DNA of 24,689 nucleotides from Bacteroidota bacterium (GTDB lineage: Bacteria > Bacteroidota > Bacteroidia > Bacteroidales > Rikenellaceae), in the NCBI GenBank assembly GCA_023413645.1, contig JAEZPN010000037.1, forward strand, positions 1 to 24,689. Direction: 5' to 3'. The notes under the pieces are model-generated. The model saw only the letters and a list, made by a program, of their open reading frames with translations. It was not told the origin of the DNA and did not search any database. The number at the start of each line of letters is the position of its first letter. Position 1 is the stretch's first letter. The position numbers and the translations under genes were made by a program. Of this stretch, positions 6,925 to 14,673 are shown piece by piece.

Positions 6925-8709
6925 ATGTTTCTACCAACAACAATAAAGGAGGTTGAGGCGCGAGGATGGTACGAGTTGGATGTCATCATCTTTTCGGGCG
7001 ATGCCTACATCGACCACCCAGCCTTTGGCCCCGCGGTAATCGGCCGCATCCTTGAGGCGGAGGGCTACAAAGTTGCTATCGTGCCACAGCCCAACTGGCG
7101 CGATGACCTACGTGACTTCAAGAAGCTCGGCAAACCACGCCTCTTCTTTGCAGTTACGGCGGGTGCGATGGACTCTATGGTCAACCATTACACCGCAAAC
7201 CTCCGCTTGCGCTCTAACGATGCCTATACGCCAGGTGGTAAGGCGGGCTTCCGCCCCGACCGCACGGTAGATACCTATACGAAGATTCTCAAGGAGTTGT
7301 ACCCACATACCCCCGTTGTAGTGGGAGGTATAGAGGCGTCGTTGCGTCGCCTTACGCACTACGACTATTGGAGCGATAAGCTCCAGCGCTCAATCCTTGC
7401 GACGTCGGGTGCCGACTTGTTGATATACGGCATGGGCGATAAGGTTATCCGTGACGTAGCTAAGGCTATGCGTAATGGTTTTAACATGAAACTGCTCAGA
7501 GGCTTGCGTCAGGTGGGATTCATGGCTGATAAGGAGTATGTCGAGCGCTTGTATAACGGCAAGACGATCGTGCTTAACTCCTATGAGCAGTGCGTCGAGG
7601 ATAAGAAGAAGTTTGGTAAGAACTTCTGCGAGATAGAGGTCTTGAGTAATATGATGAAGTGCGAGACCACACTCGTGGAACCCGTTGAGGATAAGTATGT
7701 TGTGATTACCCCTCCCTACGAGCGTCTCACAACCGAGGAGCTCGACCACTCGTTCGACCTTCCCTATGAGCGAGCGCCACACTATCGTTATAAGGGTAAG
7801 GGTGACATCCCCGCATGGGAGATGATTAAGCACTCGGTGAATATCCACCGTGGTTGCTTTGGTGGTTGCTCCTTCTGTACTATCTCGGCGCATCAGGGTA
7901 AGTTTATCAGTTCGCGCTCGGAGCGTTCAATCCTCAAGGAGGTGGAGCGCATAACACAGATGGAGGACTTCAAGGGTTACCTCTCGGATATCGGAGCTCC
8001 CTCGGCAAATATGTATCGCATGTCGGGACGCAATACAGAACTCTGCGAGAAGTGTAAGCGCCCATCGTGCCTACATCCCAAGCTCTGCCCCAATATGAAT
8101 AACGACCACGCTCCGCTATTGGAGTTGTACCGCCGTGTGCGCGAGACCAAGGGTGTGAAGCGAGCATTTATCGGTAGCGGCATACGCTACGACCTGTTCG
8201 ATGAGTCGGAGTACTTCGAGACAGTAGTCAAGCACCACACATCGGGTCGCTTGAAGGTTGCCCCTGAGCATACCGAGGAGCATGTGCTCAACCTTATGCG
8301 TAAGCCCTCGTTCACTATGTTTGAGCGACTCAACTCACGCTTCCACTTGATATGTCGCCGCAATGAGCTTAAGTATCAGCTTATTCCATACTTCATATCG
8401 TCGCACCCTGGATGCACAGAGCGAGATATGCAGGCGCTTGCATCTAAGGTGTTGGGTAAGCTAAACTTCAACCTCGAGCAGGTGCAGGATCTTACGCCTA
8501 CGCCCATGACGCTATCGTCGGTGATGTTTTACATGGGTGAGAACCCATACACGGGCGAAAAGGTCTATGTGGCACGCTCGCAGGATGATAAGCGAAAGCA
8601 GAAGAGCTACTTCTTTGGTGGAAAACTCCCTGAGGCACAGCCCTCGCAGCGTGGCCCAAAGCGTAATGCAGCACCTCGCAAGAGCAATAAACGATATACA
8701 AAACGATAA
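6925..8709 (+). CDS. YgiQ-family radical SAM protein (UPF0313)
   Basis: Radical SAM protein of the YgiQ family; the reaction is not known to me. The 594-residue protein has the family N-terminal block (FSGDAYIDHPAFGPAVIGR, VPQPNWRDD, FAVTAGAMDSMVNHYTANL, VVVGGIEASLRRLTHYDYW), then the radical SAM cluster motif C311-x3-C315-x2-C318 (HRGCFGGCSFCTISAHQGK), and a second cysteine-rich stretch CEKCKRPSCLHPKLC after the core SAM strand. The C terminus is a lysine/arginine-rich tail of about 35 residues. E. coli YgiQ is longer (about 740). The gene begins 29 nt after the pseudouridine synthase and is followed after 16 nt by the small lipoprotein gene, so it is part of the same transcription unit. Confidence 0.92.
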   Translation: MFLPTTIKEVEARGWYELDVIIFSGDAYIDHPAFGPAVIGRILEAEGYKVAIVPQPNWRDDLRDFKKLGKPRLFFAVTAGAMDSMVNHYTANLRLRSNDAYTPGGKAGFRPDRTVDTYTKILKELYPHTPVVVGGIEASLRRLTHYDYWSDKLQRSILATSGADLLIYGMGDKVIRDVAKAMRNGFNMKLLRGLRQVGFMADKEYVERLYNGKTIVLNSYEQCVEDKKKFGKNFCEIEVLSNMMKCETTLVEPVEDKYVVITPPYERLTTEELDHSFDLPYERAPHYRYKGKGDIPAWEMIKHSVNIHRGCFGGCSFCTISAHQGKFISSRSERSILKEVERITQMEDFKGYLSDIGAPSANMYRMSGRNTELCEKCKRPSCLHPKLCPNMNNDHAPLLELYRRVRETKGVKRAFIGSGIRYDLFDESEYFETVVKHHTSGRLKVAPEHTEEHVLNLMRKPSFTMFERLNSRFHLICRRNELKYQLIPYFISSHPGCTERDMQALASKVLGKLNFNLEQVQDLTPTPMTLSSVMFYMGENPYTGEKVYVARSQDDKRKQKSYFFGGKLPEAQPSQRGPKRNAAPRKSNKRYTKR

Positions 8710-8725
8710 ACCAACAATTACGTCT

Positions 8726-9019
8726 ATGAAAAAGATTATGTTCTTGATGGTTGCCGCACTTGGTGTAGTAGCGTGCAACACTACCACTACCACAAACAAC
8801 AGCGATGAGTGGGCGGATAAGTTTGAGCAGACTGCAAAGGATGCTGCGGAGAAGAGTGTGGAACTCTATGAGGAGGCTGCGCCCGTAGTCGAGAAGGCAG
8901 CAAAGGATGCTGCGGAGAAGAGCGTGGAGTTCTATGAGGAGGCTGCGCCCGTAGTCGAGGAGGCAGCAAAGGATGCTGCGGAGAAGGGCAAGGAACTCTA
9001 CGAGAAGAATAAGAAATAG
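8726..9019 (+). CDS. Small lipoprotein built of 22-residue helical repeats
   Basis: A 97-residue protein of unknown function. MKKIMFLMVAALGVVAC is a lipoprotein signal with lipobox VVAC, so the mature part (about 81 residues) would be lipid-anchored at C17. After a Thr/Asn spacer the rest is two full and one partial copy of a 22-residue unit, KDAAEKSVELYEEAAPVVEKAA. Each unit is two 11-residue turns and suggests a long amphipathic, charged helix similar in look to YtxH-like or LEA-type proteins. A longer frame opens at 8537 inside ygiQ, but the signal peptide fixes ATG 8726, 16 nt after the ygiQ stop. It is the last gene of the plus operon, followed by a terminator. No family assignment is claimed. 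Confidence 0.8.
   Translation: MKKIMFLMVAALGVVACNTTTTTNNSDEWADKFEQTAKDAAEKSVELYEEAAPVVEKAAKDAAEKSVEFYEEAAPVVEEAAKDAAEKGKELYEKNKK
8837..9016 (+). repeat. 66-bp in-frame tandem repeat, 2.7 copies
   Basis: Unit 1 is 8837-8902, unit 2 is 8903-8968 and a partial third unit is 8969-9016, each starting AAGGATGCTGCGGAGAAG. Units 1 and 2 differ at 4 of 66 bases, including silent sites, so they look recently duplicated or homogenised. Gain or loss of a unit would keep the reading frame. Confidence 0.93.
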
Positions 9020-9040
9020 TAGGGAAATATCATCTATACG

Positions 9041-9074
9041 AAAGCAGGGAGGCACAATGTGTCTCCCTGCTTTT
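9041..9074 (+). terminator. Intrinsic terminator of the tgt operon
   Basis: AAAGCAGGGAGGCACA (9041-9056) pairs with TGTGTCTCCCTGCTTT (9058-9073), with a single G-U pair, and is followed by a short T run. It lies 21 nt after the lipoprotein stop and 16 nt before the end of the convergent adenosine kinase gene. On the minus strand the stem is followed only by TTTCG, so stopping the opposing operon there would be weaker. Confidence 0.85.
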
Positions 9075-9089
9075 GCTATCTATCCTTGT

Positions 9090-10094
9090 TTAGAACAGGT
9101 AATTATCGGTGCGCACCTGCTCCACAAGAGTGCCTATCTCGTGCCATACCTCCTCGCCAAAGGTGGTGCCCACAACCTCGATAACCTTGCCCGCTGCGAT
9201 AGCTCCAATAGTGCCGCATGCTCGGAGCGATAACCCCTGAGTGAGACCATACATGAAACCTGCGGCGTAGAAGTCGCCAGCACCCGTGGTGTCAACACGC
9301 TTTGCCGCTGCCATGATGCCCACGTGTACCAACTCCTCGCCACGCTTGATAAGTGCACCGCGCATGCCAATCTTCACTACCGCCAGCTCACACATCGTAG
9401 CGATATGTTCGAGTGCCTTGTGTGGGTCGCTCTCGCCAGTGAAGGCGCGCGCCTCATCCTCATTCGCAAAGAGAATGTCGACGTGCTTCTCGACGATGTT
9501 GTGCAAGAAGTCGCGGTTCTCCTCCACGACGTTAAACGATGCAAGGTCGATGGCAACCTTTAGACCATGCTCTTTTGCCTGCTCGATAGTTCTGCGGATA
9601 AGGTCGTGGTCCTGAACAAGATAACCCTCGATATATAGGCAGTCGTAGCTGTCGAAGATTGAACCGTCAATATCCTCTGCCTGGAGGTCTGCCGCTGCGC
9701 CAAGGTGTGTGACAAACGTGCGCTCGCCATCCGCAGAGACAAGTGCCACGCACTTACCCGAGCGGTGCTCCGAGCGTAGCATGAATGGTTCGATGCCTAT
9801 GTTACGTAGTGCCTGCTCGTAGAACTCTCCCGTCGTATCCTCGCCCACCTTGCCAATGAAGCCTACGCTACATCCGAGGTGTGCCATAGCACGGATGGCG
9901 TTAGCTGCCGAGCCACCAAGCGATAACGAATAAGGACATCCTGCTACACTCTTCGAAATAGCTGTTTGCAACTGGCTGTCAACCAAACTCATCGAACCTT
10001 TAGCAAGCTCATACTCCTCCAAAACCTTATCGTTGGATAGATTTACGAGCATGTCGGTAAGGGCATTACCAATGCCTATAATATTTTGTATCAT
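9090..10094 (-). CDS. PfkB-family sugar/nucleoside kinase, adenosine-kinase-like
   Basis: ATP-dependent kinase of the ribokinase (PfkB) family, 334 residues. It has the substrate-binding di-glycine region LSLGGSAANAIRAMAHLG and the C-terminal signature DTTGAGDFYAAGF, with the catalytic aspartate near residue 274. GNALTDMLV at the N terminus and the overall layout best match bacterial adenosine-kinase-like proteins, which would phosphorylate adenosine to AMP in purine salvage; another sugar or nucleoside substrate cannot be excluded. The ATG at 10094 is 22 nt downstream of the pfkA stop, so the two are probably co-transcribed from the pfkA promoter. It runs convergently towards the lipoprotein gene. 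Confidence 0.88.
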   Translation of the reverse strand: MIQNIIGIGNALTDMLVNLSNDKVLEEYELAKGSMSLVDSQLQTAISKSVAGCPYSLSLGGSAANAIRAMAHLGCSVGFIGKVGEDTTGEFYEQALRNIGIEPFMLRSEHRSGKCVALVSADGERTFVTHLGAAADLQAEDIDGSIFDSYDCLYIEGYLVQDHDLIRRTIEQAKEHGLKVAIDLASFNVVEENRDFLHNIVEKHVDILFANEDEARAFTGESDPHKALEHIATMCELAVVKIGMRGALIKRGEELVHVGIMAAAKRVDTTGAGDFYAAGFMYGLTQGLSLRACGTIGAIAAGKVIEVVGTTFGEEVWHEIGTLVEQVRTDNYLF

Positions 10095-10116
10095 GGGTTA
10101 GAGTTTTTTGCGGTTT

Positions 10117-11097
10117 CTATATTGATAATATCTTAACTAATTCTATATCAGTCTCTTTTATAGGTTTCTTCTCAGTTATGGCCTTGGATAGCGGCGTGTA
10201 GACCAACTCTCCATTCTTTATGCCTATCATCACGTTGCGCTGTCCCGCCATTAGTGCCGTAATGGCCTCGGCGCCCATGCGCGAGGCGAGGATTCTATCT
10301 GCTGCCGTGGGAGATCCTCCGCGCTGCAGATGCCCGAGTATCGTTACGCGAGCATCATAGTCGGGGAACTCCTCCTTTATGCGCTCCGCAAGGCAGAGTG
10401 CTCCGCCCGTTTCGGGACTTTCTGCTACGAGGACTATCGCCGAGTTCTTACTCTTGCGAAAGCCGCGATTTACCAACTCGGCAAGCTGGTCCATCTCGGT
10501 CTCTCGCTCTGGTATTATCGCTGCCTCGGCACCTGAGGCTATAGCTCCATTCAGTGCGAGGTAGCCAGCCATGTGTCCCATAACCTCGACGAAGAAGAGG
10601 CGTTCGTGGCTTGTTGCCGTGTCGCGTATCTTGTCCACCGCCTCGATAATGGTGTTTAGCGCCGTGTCGTAGCCTATCGTAACATCCGTGCCTCCAAGGT
10701 CGTTGTCGATGGTTCCGGGAAGAGCCACGATGGGCACGTCGTACTCCTGGGCGAAGATACGTGCACCGGTGAGTGTGCCGTCACCGCCAATAACAACGAG
10801 TGCATCAATACCGTGTGCCCGCATATTATCGTGTGCCTGGGTACGTCCCTCAGTCGTGAAGAACTCTGGGCAGCGTGCCGTTTTAAGTATCGTTCCTCCA
10901 TGCTGGATGATGTTGCTCACGGACTTCGTTGTAAACTCCTCAATTTCGTCGAGCAAAAGTCCGTAAAAGCCACGCTTTATGGCCATGACGCGTAGGTTGT
11001 GGTATATGGCCGTGCGTGTTATAGCGCGTATTGCAGCGTTCATGCCTGGAGCATCACCTCCCGAGGTGAGTATGCCTATAGTCTTAATATTTGCCAT
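10117..11097 (-). CDS. pfkA: ATP-dependent 6-phosphofructokinase
   Basis: Phosphorylates fructose 6-phosphate to fructose 1,6-bisphosphate in glycolysis. It has 326 residues, the usual bacterial length (E. coli 320). Motifs: ILTSGGDAPGMNAAIR, VVIGGDGTLTGA and LPGTIDNDLGGTD with catalytic D131. Glycines at G107 (GGDG) and G128 (PGTIDND) indicate ATP rather than pyrophosphate use, because PPi enzymes carry Asp and Lys at these places. A frame open from 11154 would add 19 residues; ATG 11097 is preferred because a good AAGGAG site lies upstream with proper spacing and the protein then starts MANIKTIGILTSGG like other family members. A promoter lies at 11165-11172 and the adenosine kinase gene follows. 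Confidence 0.96.
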   Translation of the reverse strand: MANIKTIGILTSGGDAPGMNAAIRAITRTAIYHNLRVMAIKRGFYGLLLDEIEEFTTKSVSNIIQHGGTILKTARCPEFFTTEGRTQAHDNMRAHGIDALVVIGGDGTLTGARIFAQEYDVPIVALPGTIDNDLGGTDVTIGYDTALNTIIEAVDKIRDTATSHERLFFVEVMGHMAGYLALNGAIASGAEAAIIPERETEMDQLAELVNRGFRKSKNSAIVLVAESPETGGALCLAERIKEEFPDYDARVTILGHLQRGGSPTAADRILASRMGAEAITALMAGQRNVMIGIKNGELVYTPLSKAITEKKPIKETDIELVKILSI

Positions 11098-11164
11098 GTC
11101 GTCTCCTTTTTTAATAAACGTAGACCTGACTAAAAGCATACCAATCGTGCGCACTCACACCTTA

Positions 11165-11172
11165 CAAAGGTA
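11165..11172 (-). promoter_or_regulatory. -7 element of the pfkA promoter
   Basis: TACCTTTG on the minus strand (11172-11165) matches the Bacteroidota -7 consensus. The nearest TTG upstream (11199-11197) is 24 nt away, longer than the usual 19-21, so the -33 element is weak. The leader to the ATG at 11097 would be about 60 nt. Placement just downstream of the ppiD terminator supports an independent promoter. Confidence 0.55.
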
Positions 11173-11206
11173 CAATTTTTTCGGTAATGGCTAACCCAAT
11201 ATCCGC

Positions 11207-11241
11207 AAAAAAAAGTTGAGCCCACTTTCGTGGACCCAACT
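11207..11241 (-). terminator. Intrinsic terminator after the ppiD-like gene
   Basis: On the minus strand AGTTGGGTCCAC and GTGGGCTCAACT (11241-11214) form a 12-bp stem with two G-U pairs closed by a GAAA tetraloop, followed by a run of eight T. It lies 24 nt after the ppiD stop and before the pfkA promoter, separating the two transcription units. Confidence 0.93.
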
Positions 11242-11265
11242 ATAGAGATTTGATAGTTAAGAGTA

Positions 11266-13227
11266 TTACAACTCGCTTACACCGCGCTTGTCAACAATCT
11301 TAACACCATCCAACATGTTGTTCATGAAGTAGTAGTTAACCATGCTCTTCTGAGCCTGGGTCATCTCCTTACGCTTAGCCTCTACGTTTGCGTTAACAAC
11401 AGCGTCAGTGTTGTTGATCTTATCAACTACGAATACGTATACGCCAGTGTTACCCTTAACGATTGTGGGCTCACCCTCCTTAGTGCTACGAGCGATAGCG
11501 TTAGCAACCTTAGCATCAGACATCTCGCCTACGAACTCTGAACCGAAGTTTACGCCCTCGAACTTACCGTTCTTGAGACCCTCAACCTTTGACTCCATAG
11601 TGAGAGTGTTCTTTGTAGCCTGGAACTTCTTCTCGTTCTCCAAAACACGCTTGATAGCAGACTCATCCTTAGCCTCATACTTCTGGTCGTTAATACCAGT
11701 AATCATACATACGTAAGTAACGTTCTTTGCGCTCCAGCTCTTCTTGTCGCCAACCTTTGCGTCGTATGCCCAGATAGCGATGTTGCGAGAGTCCTCAATG
11801 CCGAATACGATAGGCTCAACCTGGCTAGGATCAGCGTTACGTGTTACAGTTGTGGGGATAGCGAACATGCCAATCTCCTGCACTGCAGCAGCAAATTCCT
11901 CGGGAGTCTTGCCAGCGTTCTTCATAAGATCGTTAGCCTTTGCGTTAACCTCGCTGTGTGTCTCGGGGCTTGCAACAACCTCGTAGTTTACATTTGCTGT
12001 GAGCACGAAGTTATCCTTCTTGCCGAGCTCAGTGATGATGATAGCTGCGGGCTTGTTGTCTACAGTGTGAACGAATACGTCACCAACCTTTGCGTTAACG
12101 AACTTCTCAGCTGTACGCTCGTTAAGCGTAACCATCTCGATAGTCTTAGTTGTAGCGTTTGCACCAGCCTCGATCTCTGAGAGGTTGCCGTTAACAGCCT
12201 TAATCTCCTCTACAAGAGCGTTAGCGTCGATGTTAGACTCTGCAGTGATAGCGCTGAATGTGTAGCTTGCGGGAGCAGTAACCTTCGATACGATGTACTT
12301 AGCAGTCCACATGTTGCGGTTGAGTACGGGACCGTAGTTCTCGCCAGCCTTGATAGCGTTAGCCTCGTCCTCTGTCAAAGAACTCATAGCTACGTAGTTC
12401 TCGATCTTGCCGTTAACACCACGGAGAGCGTTCTTGATACCCTTAGAGTCCTCAGCAACCTTAGCCTTAGCGTCTGCCTCCATTACAGCAGCCTCAGCAG
12501 CAGCCTTGTCAGCCTCGCTGGGTGCGATGTTAAAGCGAACGTAAGAGAGAGTGCGTGCACCATAGTTTGCGTTCTCCTTGCGGTTAGCATTGTAGTATGC
12601 CTCGATCTCTGCCTCAGTAGCCTCGTCGCATGTGATAGCAGAGTAGGGCAACATTACGTAGCGACCGTCGAAAGTGAGGTTTGCGTTGCGAAGATCCTCG
12701 TTAACCTGGAGGCTGTTAGTGTACTTACCTGCTGAGTATGCCTCGATAGCCTTCATTGTTGAGATGTAGGGAGTCAAGTTGCCACCACGCATGTACTTGA
12801 AGTAGTCCCAAGTGTTGTTAATCTCGTCGGCGATCTCCTTAGCGCTCTTCTCGCCGGGAGTAACCATAGTCTTGATGTAGTTCTCAGCGATTATATCGCG
12901 CAATACAGTCTCGTTCTCTGCGATGTAACCTACACCTGCAGCCTCATACTGTGGGTGGAGATACTCAGTGAACAAAATCTGCATGTAGATGTTAGATGCG
13001 TTTGCATCAGCGTCAGCACCCTCCACGCCATACTGCTGCTTGTACTCATAGTACTCAGACTGCTTGATAGCCTTGCTGTCGATTGTAAGAACAGTGTTGT
13101 CCTCAATGTCCTGCTTTCTGTTGCGCATTGAGAGCTGGTCACCAAGAATAAATGCAACAAGTACGAGGGCAATGGTTACTGAGAGTACAATGCCGTACTT
13201 GGTTCTTAAAGTGTTTAATGAAGCCAT
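11266..13227 (-). CDS. PpiD-like periplasmic folding factor (SurA_N/peptidyl-prolyl isomerase family)
   Basis: Probable membrane-anchored periplasmic chaperone that assists folding of exported and outer-membrane proteins. The 653-residue protein has a short cytoplasmic start (MASLNTLRTKYG), one membrane helix (about 12-30, SVTIALVLVAFILG) and a long periplasmic part beginning with a SurA_N-like segment. The architecture and neighbourhood match Bacteroidota PpiD homologues, which are usually somewhat longer. I cannot find the canonical parvulin motifs (such as GGDLG), so the isomerase domain may be reduced or lost; segments near 195-330 and 410-530 look like parvulin remnants. Serine codons are mainly AGC, TCA and TCT, unlike the TCG-rich neighbours. 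The ATG at 13227 has an A-rich upstream region and no Shine-Dalgarno site; a -7 promoter element lies at 13270-13277. Confidence 0.8.
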   Translation of the reverse strand: MASLNTLRTKYGIVLSVTIALVLVAFILGDQLSMRNRKQDIEDNTVLTIDSKAIKQSEYYEYKQQYGVEGADADANASNIYMQILFTEYLHPQYEAAGVGYIAENETVLRDIIAENYIKTMVTPGEKSAKEIADEINNTWDYFKYMRGGNLTPYISTMKAIEAYSAGKYTNSLQVNEDLRNANLTFDGRYVMLPYSAITCDEATEAEIEAYYNANRKENANYGARTLSYVRFNIAPSEADKAAAEAAVMEADAKAKVAEDSKGIKNALRGVNGKIENYVAMSSLTEDEANAIKAGENYGPVLNRNMWTAKYIVSKVTAPASYTFSAITAESNIDANALVEEIKAVNGNLSEIEAGANATTKTIEMVTLNERTAEKFVNAKVGDVFVHTVDNKPAAIIITELGKKDNFVLTANVNYEVVASPETHSEVNAKANDLMKNAGKTPEEFAAAVQEIGMFAIPTTVTRNADPSQVEPIVFGIEDSRNIAIWAYDAKVGDKKSWSAKNVTYVCMITGINDQKYEAKDESAIKRVLENEKKFQATKNTLTMESKVEGLKNGKFEGVNFGSEFVGEMSDAKVANAIARSTKEGEPTIVKGNTGVYVFVVDKINNTDAVVNANVEAKRKEMTQAQKSMVNYYFMNNMLDGVKIVDKRGVSEL

Positions 13228-13269
13228 ATTAATTTTATGTTTTTATTGTTAATATTCCGTTTAAGCCTC

Positions 13270-13277
13270 CAAAGGTA
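13270..13277 (-). promoter_or_regulatory. -7 element of a ppiD promoter
   Basis: TACCTTTG on the minus strand (13277-13270) matches the TAnnTTTG consensus about 43 nt upstream of the ATG. I see no TTG at the -33 distance. It lies in the 158-nt gap after the CNNM gene, so ppiD can be transcribed on its own as well as by read-through. Confidence 0.55.
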
Positions 13278-13385
13278 GTAATTTTTTATTAATAAGCGAT
13301 ATATTACGACCGAAAAATCGCAGTTTGTTAGCTATATCTCCCTTTTATGCCCCCATTCTTACGGCGTAGTGGGCTCCGGTGGTTG

Positions 13386-14645
13386 TTAATCCTTATCGTT
13401 TATGCGCACGTTAACGACATCCAAACGAGACTGTTTGCGGCTGATAATCTTGATGCTAAACCTCTCATTGCACAGCACTTCGCCCTCGAGGGGTATGCCT
13501 CCATGCTCAGCAATGATGTAGCCTGCAAGGGTGTCGTACTCGTCACTCTCGGGGATGTTTAGGTTGTATGTCTCGTTAAGATACTCAACCTCGTGGCGTG
13601 CCGAGAACAACCACTCATTATCAGCGAGTTGTCGCTCTATAAGTTCTTGAACATCATGCTCGTCCTCAATCTCGCCGAAGATCTGCTCCAAGACATCCTC
13701 CAACGAAATGATGCCCGCCGTGCCTCCAAACTCGTCGATAACAACAGCGATGCTCGCTCTACGCTTTGTGAAGGTCTCAAGCATATCCTGTAGGGGCATG
13801 GTCTCTGCTACATATATCGTCTTTATGATAATGTCCGAGATAGCCTTAGGTTGCTCAAAAAGGCTCTTAGAGTTGACGTAGCCGATGATGTTGTCGATGG
13901 TGTCGTGCCATACGAAGATACGCGAGAACTTAGTCTCGACAAATCGCGCTGTAAGCTCCTCGATGGTTGTCGACTCGAGGTCTACGGCCTCGACATCTAC
14001 GCGCTGCACCATGCAGTCGCGCACACGCAGATCAGCAAAGTCTAGTGCGTTCTGGAATAGGCGTATATCCTCCTCCTCTTCGTCGTTAACCTCCACATTC
14101 TCATCCTCGACAAGCGATGCAAGGTCGTCGCGGTTAAACTCCGTTGGCTCCTCGCGCTGCTCGATGCGACGTCCCGTAAGGCGTATAAGTCCGTACGATA
14201 GTAGCGTAGAGAACAACGTGATGGGGTAGAGCAAGATGTAGAAGAAGAAGATTATGGGCGAGAATAACGAGTAATAGAAATTGGGGTTTCGTCTAACCAC
14301 CGACTTGGGGATATACTCGCCGATAAATAGGATGACAATCGTAGATATAATGGTCTGAGGCAGAGGGTTTTCAATGCCACATACGCGCTCGATAATCACT
14401 GCCATACACATTGAGTAGATGACAAGCGCGATGTTATTACCTACGAGGATTGTCGTTATATAGTTGTTCGATTTACGTGAGAATATATCGGCAATGTAGT
14501 TAAACATTGGACTCTGCTTTCTATCAATCTCTTCGCGCAGACGATTACGCCCGAGGAAGGCGATCTCCATCCCCGAGAAGAATGCCGAGAAGAGGAGCAT
14601 CACGGCAATTATAATCACTATGCTTAGTATAGATAGGTCTTGCAT
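13386..14645 (-). CDS. GldE/CorC-like CNNM membrane protein with CBS domains
   Basis: Member of the CNNM (DUF21)/CBS/CorC_HlyC family, often annotated as hemolysin or GldE; relatives take part in Mg2+ or Co2+ efflux, and GldE in gliding flavobacteria. The 419-residue protein has a membrane domain (about 1-185) including FSAFFSGMEIAFLGRNRLR and ILVGNNIALVIYS, a paired CBS region (about 205-325, with VRDCMVQRVDVEAV and IAVVIDEFGGTAGIISLEDVLEQIFGEI near its end), and a C-terminal CorC_HlyC domain (about 335-419). Bacteroidales are generally non-gliding, so envelope or metal homeostasis is more likely than motility. It begins 28 nt after the lptC stop and precedes ppiD. Confidence 0.9.
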   Translation of the reverse strand: MQDLSILSIVIIIAVMLLFSAFFSGMEIAFLGRNRLREEIDRKQSPMFNYIADIFSRKSNNYITTILVGNNIALVIYSMCMAVIIERVCGIENPLPQTIISTIVILFIGEYIPKSVVRRNPNFYYSLFSPIIFFFYILLYPITLFSTLLSYGLIRLTGRRIEQREEPTEFNRDDLASLVEDENVEVNDEEEEDIRLFQNALDFADLRVRDCMVQRVDVEAVDLESTTIEELTARFVETKFSRIFVWHDTIDNIIGYVNSKSLFEQPKAISDIIIKTIYVAETMPLQDMLETFTKRRASIAVVIDEFGGTAGIISLEDVLEQIFGEIEDEHDVQELIERQLADNEWLFSARHEVEYLNETYNLNIPESDEYDTLAGYIIAEHGGIPLEGEVLCNERFSIKIISRKQSRLDVVNVRINDKD

Positions 14646-14673
14646 ACCTTATTATATATTCACTTTTACGCTT

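Noticed and set aside
8498..9055. Repetitive minus-strand frame opposite the 66-bp repeats
   Set aside because: Its repeats simply mirror the coding repeats of the lipoprotein gene, and it crosses the 3' end of ygiQ.
11098..11154. N-terminal extension of pfkA by 19 codons
   Set aside because: The extension does not fit the family, and a good AAGGAG site sits before the internal ATG at 11097.
13320..13385. Terminator after the CNNM gene
   Set aside because: GCCC and GGGC stretches occur, but the stem is poorly paired with a large loop and no T run follows on the minus strand.
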